Source of the DNA: Candidatus Eiseniibacteriota bacterium
GTDB lineage: Bacteria; Eisenbacteria; RBG-16-71-46
DNA length: 35,141 bases
Reading direction: 5' to 3'
NCBI GenBank assembly: GCA_025360715.1
Contig: JANYBS010000148.1
Coordinates: 1 to 35,141, forward strand
Part shown: positions 31,557 to 35,141 of the stretch, piece by piece
How the letters are laid out: every line of letters starts with the position of its first letter
Numbering within the stretch: position 1 is the first letter of the stretch
Program-made: the position numbers and the translations under genes
The notes under the pieces: model-generated
Told to the model about the DNA's origin: nothing
Databases searched by the model: none
The model's input: the letters and a program-made list of their open reading frames with translations, nothing else

Positions 31557-33685
31557 CCCGCGACCTGTTGTTCGAGATCGGTATCGAGGAACTGCCGGCG
31601 GGCTACGTGCAGCCGGCCCTCGATCAGCTGGAGCGCGGTGTACGCGCTGCGCTTCAGGAATCGCGCCTCGCGTTCGATGACGTGGTCACCTATGGCACGC
31701 CTCGGCGGCTCACGGTGTTCATCGCCGACGTGAGCGAGACGCAACGCGACTTCGACGAAGACGCCATGGGGCCGGCGGCCAAGGTGGCCTTCGACGCCGA
31801 GGGCAAGCCCACACGTGCCCTCATGGGCTTCTGCGCCGGCAAGGGCGTGGACGTGAGCAGCGTGAGCCGCGTCGAGACGCCCAAGGGCGAGTACGTGGCC
31901 GTGACCGTGCATCACAAGGGCGCGCCTGCGGCCGACGTGCTGCCGTTGCTGCTCGGCGCCGTCGCCACCAAGCTGCAATACCCCAAGAGCATGCGCTGGG
32001 ATGGCGGCGACTATCGCGCCGGCCGCCCGGTGCGCTGGCTCGCCGCGCTCTTCGGCGATGCGGTGCTGCCGGTGAGCGCGTTCGGCCTCACTGCCGGCCG
32101 CACCACATACGGCCACCGCTTCCTGCACCCGGCCACGCTCGAGATCCCCAGCCCGCGCAAGTATGTCGAAGCGTTGCTGGGCGCCCAGGTGTACGCCGAC
32201 CACCGCGCCCGCCGCATGCGGCTCGATGAACAGATCGCCAGTCAAGCACACGCGGCCGGAGGCCGAGTCGTGGCAGATGAAGAGTTGACGGACATCAACA
32301 ACTTCCTGCAGGAGTTCCCCACCGCATTCACCGGTCACTTCGACGCCAAGTACCTGGACCTGCCGCGCGAGGTGATCGTGACCGCGCTGCGCGAGCACCA
32401 GCGCTTCTTCGCGGTCGAGAAGACCGACGGCACGCTGCTGCCATGCTTCGTCGCCGTGCGCAATGGTGATGAGCGTGGGCTCGACATCGTGCGCCGCGGC
32501 AACGAGGGCGTGCTCGTCGCGCGGCTGGAAGACGCGAAGTTCTACTGGGACACCGACCTCAAGGTGGGCCCGGCCGACCTGGTCGAGAAGCTCGATCACG
32601 TCGTGTGGATGGAAGGCTTGGGCTCGCTGCGCGCCAAGGCCACGCGCTTGGAATCGCTCACCGCATGGCTGGCCGAACGTATCGCCCCGACCGCACAGGT
32701 TGCGGCCCAGCGGGCCGCGTTGTTGGCCAAAACAGACCTGCTCGGCGAGATGATCGGCTCGGGCAAGGAATACGCGAGTCTCGAAGGCATCATGGGCGGC
32801 TACTACGCGCGCCGCCATGGTGAGAGCGAGGCCGTCGCCACTGCGATCGCGGAGCACTACCTGCCGCGTGGCGCCGGCGATCCGTTGCCCACGACGCCGG
32901 CGGGGCTCGTGCTGTCGCTGGCCGACAAGCTCGACCACGTGGCCGGCGCATTCGTGGCCGGCAAGTCGCCCACGGGCTCCGAGGATCCCTACGGCGTGCG
33001 CCGCGCGGCCAATGGCGCGATCCGCCTCGTGATCGAGCAAGGTGCGGCGCTCGATCTGCGCGCCGCCGCCATGGAGATCACGCGGCCATTCTTCGCGAAT
33101 GATCCCGACCTGCCGCAGGCCGAGATCATGAAGAAGCTCGGCGAGTTCCTGCGCGGCCGCGTCGACACTGCGTTGGACGAGCGCGGGGTTCCCTACGACT
33201 CGCGCGAAGCGGCGCTCGAGGCGCGCATCGTCATGGGCAACGCGACGCGCCCCGGCTGGTGCGATGCCGCCGATGCGCTCGCGCGGGCGCAGACATTGGT
33301 GGCGCTTCGCGGCGAGTCGCACTTCACGCCGCTCGTGGTGCTCTTCAAGCGTGTCGCGAACATCCTCAAGGCCGCGACCGAACCGCTTCCGGGCCAGGTC
33401 GACGCCGCGCGTCTCACCGAACCGGCTGAGCAGGCGCTGCTCGCGGCGCTCCAGAAGGCTCGCGCCACAACCGAGCCCTTGTGGGAGAAGCACGCGTATC
33501 GAGGCATCCTGCTCGGGCTGCTCGGCATGGAGAACGCCATCCACGGGTTCTTCGATGGCGTCATGGTCAATGCCGAAGACGCGGCGGTGCGCGCGAACCG
33601 CTTGCAGTTACTGGCCGAGGTACGCGACTTGTTCCTGCGCGGCTGGGACCTCTCGAAGGTGGTCGTCGAGGGCGAAAAGAACTGA
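31553..33685 (+). CDS. glyS: Glycine--tRNA ligase beta subunit
   Basis: 710 residues from GTG 31553, overlapping the glyQ stop by 4 bases. It begins with the standard [15 protein letters not shown] and continues with [71 protein letters not shown], an HD-like helical domain ([55 protein letters not shown]) and the C-terminal anticodon-binding domain ([12 protein letters not shown] to about 705). It binds tRNA-Gly and completes the synthetase. Full length, no anomalies. Translational coupling should keep alpha and beta equal. Confidence 0.95.
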   Translation: MTRDLLFEIGIEELPAGYVQPALDQLERGVRAALQESRLAFDDVVTYGTPRRLTVFIADVSETQRDFDEDAMGPAAKVAFDAEGKPTRALMGFCAGKGVDVSSVSRVETPKGEYVAVTVHHKGAPAADVLPLLLGAVATKLQYPKSMRWDGGDYRAGRPVRWLAALFGDAVLPVSAFGLTAGRTTYGHRFLHPATLEIPSPRKYVEALLGAQVYADHRARRMRLDEQIASQAHAAGGRVVADEELTDINNFLQEFPTAFTGHFDAKYLDLPREVIVTALREHQRFFAVEKTDGTLLPCFVAVRNGDERGLDIVRRGNEGVLVARLEDAKFYWDTDLKVGPADLVEKLDHVVWMEGLGSLRAKATRLESLTAWLAERIAPTAQVAAQRAALLAKTDLLGEMIGSGKEYASLEGIMGGYYARRHGESEAVATAIAEHYLPRGAGDPLPTTPAGLVLSLADKLDHVAGAFVAGKSPTGSEDPYGVRRAANGAIRLVIEQGAALDLRAAAMEITRPFFANDPDLPQAEIMKKLGEFLRGRVDTALDERGVPYDSREAALEARIVMGNATRPGWCDAADALARAQTLVALRGESHFTPLVVLFKRVANILKAATEPLPGQVDAARLTEPAEQALLAALQKARATTEPLWEKHAYRGILLGLLGMENAIHGFFDGVMVNAEDAAVRANRLQLLAEVRDLFLRGWDLSKVVVEGEKN

Positions 33686-33707
33686 CATTCGCCAACATGC
33701 ATGCATG

Positions 33708-33734
33708 AGGCCCGGGGCGCTGCGCTCCGGGCCT
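33708..33734. terminator. Hairpin between convergent glyS and membrane acyltransferase gene
   Basis: A 13-bp GC-rich stem (33708-33720 with 33722-33734, one G-U pair) lies 22 nt after the glyS stop and 17 nt past the convergent gene's stop. Neither strand has a good T tract, so it may terminate weakly on both. A CATGCATGCATG run precedes it at 33696. Confidence 0.5.
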
Positions 33735-33751
33735 TGGTGTACGCGGTTCGG

Positions 33752-34912
33752 CTACAGATAGTGCAGCATCGAGTCCCGCCGGCGTTCCTTCTGCTGACGG
33801 TACCACCGCGCCATCGGCACGAGCGGCACCAGTCCGGCCGCGAACGCCAGCAGGTAGCGCGCGGTGATCGGCAGGCCGCCCAGCGGCAAGCGATCGAGCC
33901 CCCATGCGACGCCGCGATAGATAAGCAGGTGCGCGAAGTACAAGAACAGCGACGCTCGCCCCAGCGTGACGAACACGCGCAGCAGGCTGCGCTTGAATGC
34001 CGGTTCGACCGCGAGCGTGAACGTCGCGAGCAGCATGCTCAAGCCCAGGTTGAAGCTCATGTAGTCCAGACCCACGGGGCCCTTGCTCATGATGAGCCAG
34101 CCCCGCCAGCCGTCCTGGATACGGTAGGGCGAGAACGAGCCGTAGTTGCTCACACGCGAAAGCGCCCAGATCACGAACAATACGCTCGCAGCGCCGAGGG
34201 CATCGACGGGACGCGGCTTGAGGCCGCGGCCGATGCGGCGGCCGATCCACACGCCCAGCACGGTGATGGGGAACCAGCCCAGGATCGGGAAGACGATCGA
34301 CGGCCGGGTGTCGGAGCCGAAGCGGATCCACGCGCGCACCAGCACGGGTGCGTGCGCGAGTGCGTCGTGCGCCCATGCGGCGACCGGCGCGTGCAGCAGC
34401 GCGAGCGCGGCGGCAAGTACCGGCAGCACGCGCTCGGGCGACTGCAGTAGAGCGTAGGCAAGCAACATGTTCACCGCGAGGCTCGAGAGCAGGCCGAAGT
34501 CGTAGCTGTACACGTACGGATGCCACGAGTTCCACAACGGTGAAGTGAGCGTGGCGTCAGCGACCACCAGCAGCGCCGCGCGTACGAGCACGAAGCGCAG
34601 CGTGCGTCCGCGTGCCTCGGGACGGCGCTGCTCGCCTGCCGACATGAGCGCGATGCTCAGGCCGGAGAGAAACCAGAACGTCGGCGCGGCCAGGTTCGTG
34701 AGCATGCCGATGTACAGCCGCAGTCCCAGCGCGATGCGCACGGGGCGGTCCGAGTACGTCTCGGTGGTCACGTTCGTGCTCGTGAAGAATCCGCAGTGAT
34801 CCAGTGCCATGAGCGTGACGGCCATGCCACGCAGCGCGTCCACGGCAAGGAAACGCTTGGGGCCGGACGCGGCTGGGCTCGTCACAGTCGCTGTGGCGCT
34901 ATCGGGGTCCAT
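33752..34912 (-). CDS. Membrane acyltransferase-like protein (DUF1624/HGSNAT-like)
   Basis: 386 residues, multi-spanning membrane protein with about 10 helices. The N-terminal signature FLAVDALRGMAVTLMALDHCGFF, then LTNLAAPTFWFLSGLSIALM, fits the heparan-alpha-glucosaminide N-acetyltransferase/DUF1624 group, in which a membrane enzyme acetylates sugars. Further helices include FGLLSSLAVNMLLAYALL, FPILGWFPITVLGVWIGRRIGRGL and LRVFVTLGRASLFLYFAHLLIYRGVAWGLDRLPLG. Function in bacteria is largely uncharacterised; modification of an envelope glycan is plausible. ATG 34912 is chosen because the family begins shortly after; the frame is open to 35116 without family sequence. A TATTCT -10-like box on the minus strand at 34967-34962 may be its promoter. 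It is convergent with glyS. Confidence 0.8.
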   Translation of the reverse strand: MDPDSATATVTSPAASGPKRFLAVDALRGMAVTLMALDHCGFFTSTNVTTETYSDRPVRIALGLRLYIGMLTNLAAPTFWFLSGLSIALMSAGEQRRPEARGRTLRFVLVRAALLVVADATLTSPLWNSWHPYVYSYDFGLLSSLAVNMLLAYALLQSPERVLPVLAAALALLHAPVAAWAHDALAHAPVLVRAWIRFGSDTRPSIVFPILGWFPITVLGVWIGRRIGRGLKPRPVDALGAASVLFVIWALSRVSNYGSFSPYRIQDGWRGWLIMSKGPVGLDYMSFNLGLSMLLATFTLAVEPAFKRSLLRVFVTLGRASLFLYFAHLLIYRGVAWGLDRLPLGGLPITARYLLAFAAGLVPLVPMARWYRQQKERRRDSMLHYL

Positions 34913-34971
34913 GCGCCTGTCCAGGGGGGAGAGTGGGCAGCGTGGGGGAGAACGGGGAGGCAGAATAGCAG

Positions 34972-35096
34972 CTTCGCGCGCTACCACACGTCTATTCGTC
35001 AGTTTGTGTAGCGAAGAATGTGGATGGCATGAGTACTGCGGTGGCACTCGGTCATGTCCGAGACCGCCGCAGCCTTCTGCCCGCCCTTCTGCCCGC
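34972..35096. repeat. Two hairpins and a 12-bp tandem repeat at the right edge
   Basis: CTTCGC (34972-34977) with GCGAAG (35011-35016) closes an imperfect hairpin containing CTAC/GTAG-like arms. CTGCGG (35036-35041) with CCGCAG (35067-35072), enclosing CTCGG/CCGAG, forms a second. CCTTCTGCCCGC then occurs twice in tandem (35073-35084, 35085-35096). No gene is evident after 34912; the continuation is outside the window. Confidence 0.6.
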
Positions 35097-35141
35097 GAAA
35101 GCGGTGCAAGCAGCACACTTCCAAGACCGGCTTCCGCTGGG

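Noticed and set aside
31415-33544. 709-codon open frame antisense to glyS
   Set aside because: Shadow of the well-supported glyS gene, low-complexity translation.

Overview
The window is GC-rich throughout and carries no rRNA, tRNA, CRISPR array, transposase or phage gene that I can see. Three secreted proteins (genes at 12091, 13070 and 24427) end in the same roughly 86-residue FlgD-like sorting domain (PNPxRG ... GR.VR ... WDG ... PG.Y). That domain, with the high GC, the FG-GAP giant, the DUF4097 proteins and the phoH-HD-ybeY / recO-glyQ-glyS gene order, suggests a Candidatus Eisenbacteria-like member of the FCB-related phyla. This placement is inference: no marker rRNA is present.

Layout. 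1-2054: 3' part of a large GH63/MGH1-type glucosidase, cut by the window edge. 2209-5644: a tight operon of an ECF sigma factor, a zinc anti-sigma factor and two exported DUF4097 beta-repeat proteins, with an ECF-type promoter candidate just before it and a strong terminator after it. 5857-7910: three decayed genes in a row (an ABC ATPase fused in frame to a MacB/FtsX permease tail, with two later frameshifts; a secreted YHS protein with an internal TGA; a frameshifted response regulator). 7945-9999: two minus-strand exported proteins of unknown function. 10329-18793: a dispersed leucine-catabolism set (methylcrotonyl-CoA carboxylase beta subunit, methylglutaconyl-CoA hydratase, and the carboxylase alpha subunit split into separate biotin carboxylase and biotin carrier genes). 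It is interrupted by two sorted secreted proteins, an outer-membrane-type protein and a DMT transporter. 18795-19877: AI-2E family permease. 20207-24284: phoH, the HD phosphohydrolase pgpH/yqfF and ybeY. 24427-27750: an 1107-residue FG-GAP protein with 14 calcium-loop repeats, followed by a terminator. 27835-28668: a minus-strand LuxR regulator. 29069-33685: recO, an isochorismatase-like hydrolase, glyQ and glyS joined by 4-base overlaps or close spacing. 33752-34912: a minus-strand membrane acyltransferase-like protein.

The most unexplained structure is the 400-bp gap between the LuxR gene and recO. It holds a perfect 30-bp palindrome (28870-28899) abutting an 88-nt hairpin (28900-28987) with a perfect 19-bp outer stem and a UUCG-capped inner stem. 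The phoH leader (about 19998-20206) also looks like a regulated, terminator-bearing RNA. Several genes without a Shine-Dalgarno sequence have a TAGNNT -10-like hexamer 6-7 nt before the start codon, which suggests leaderless transcription.
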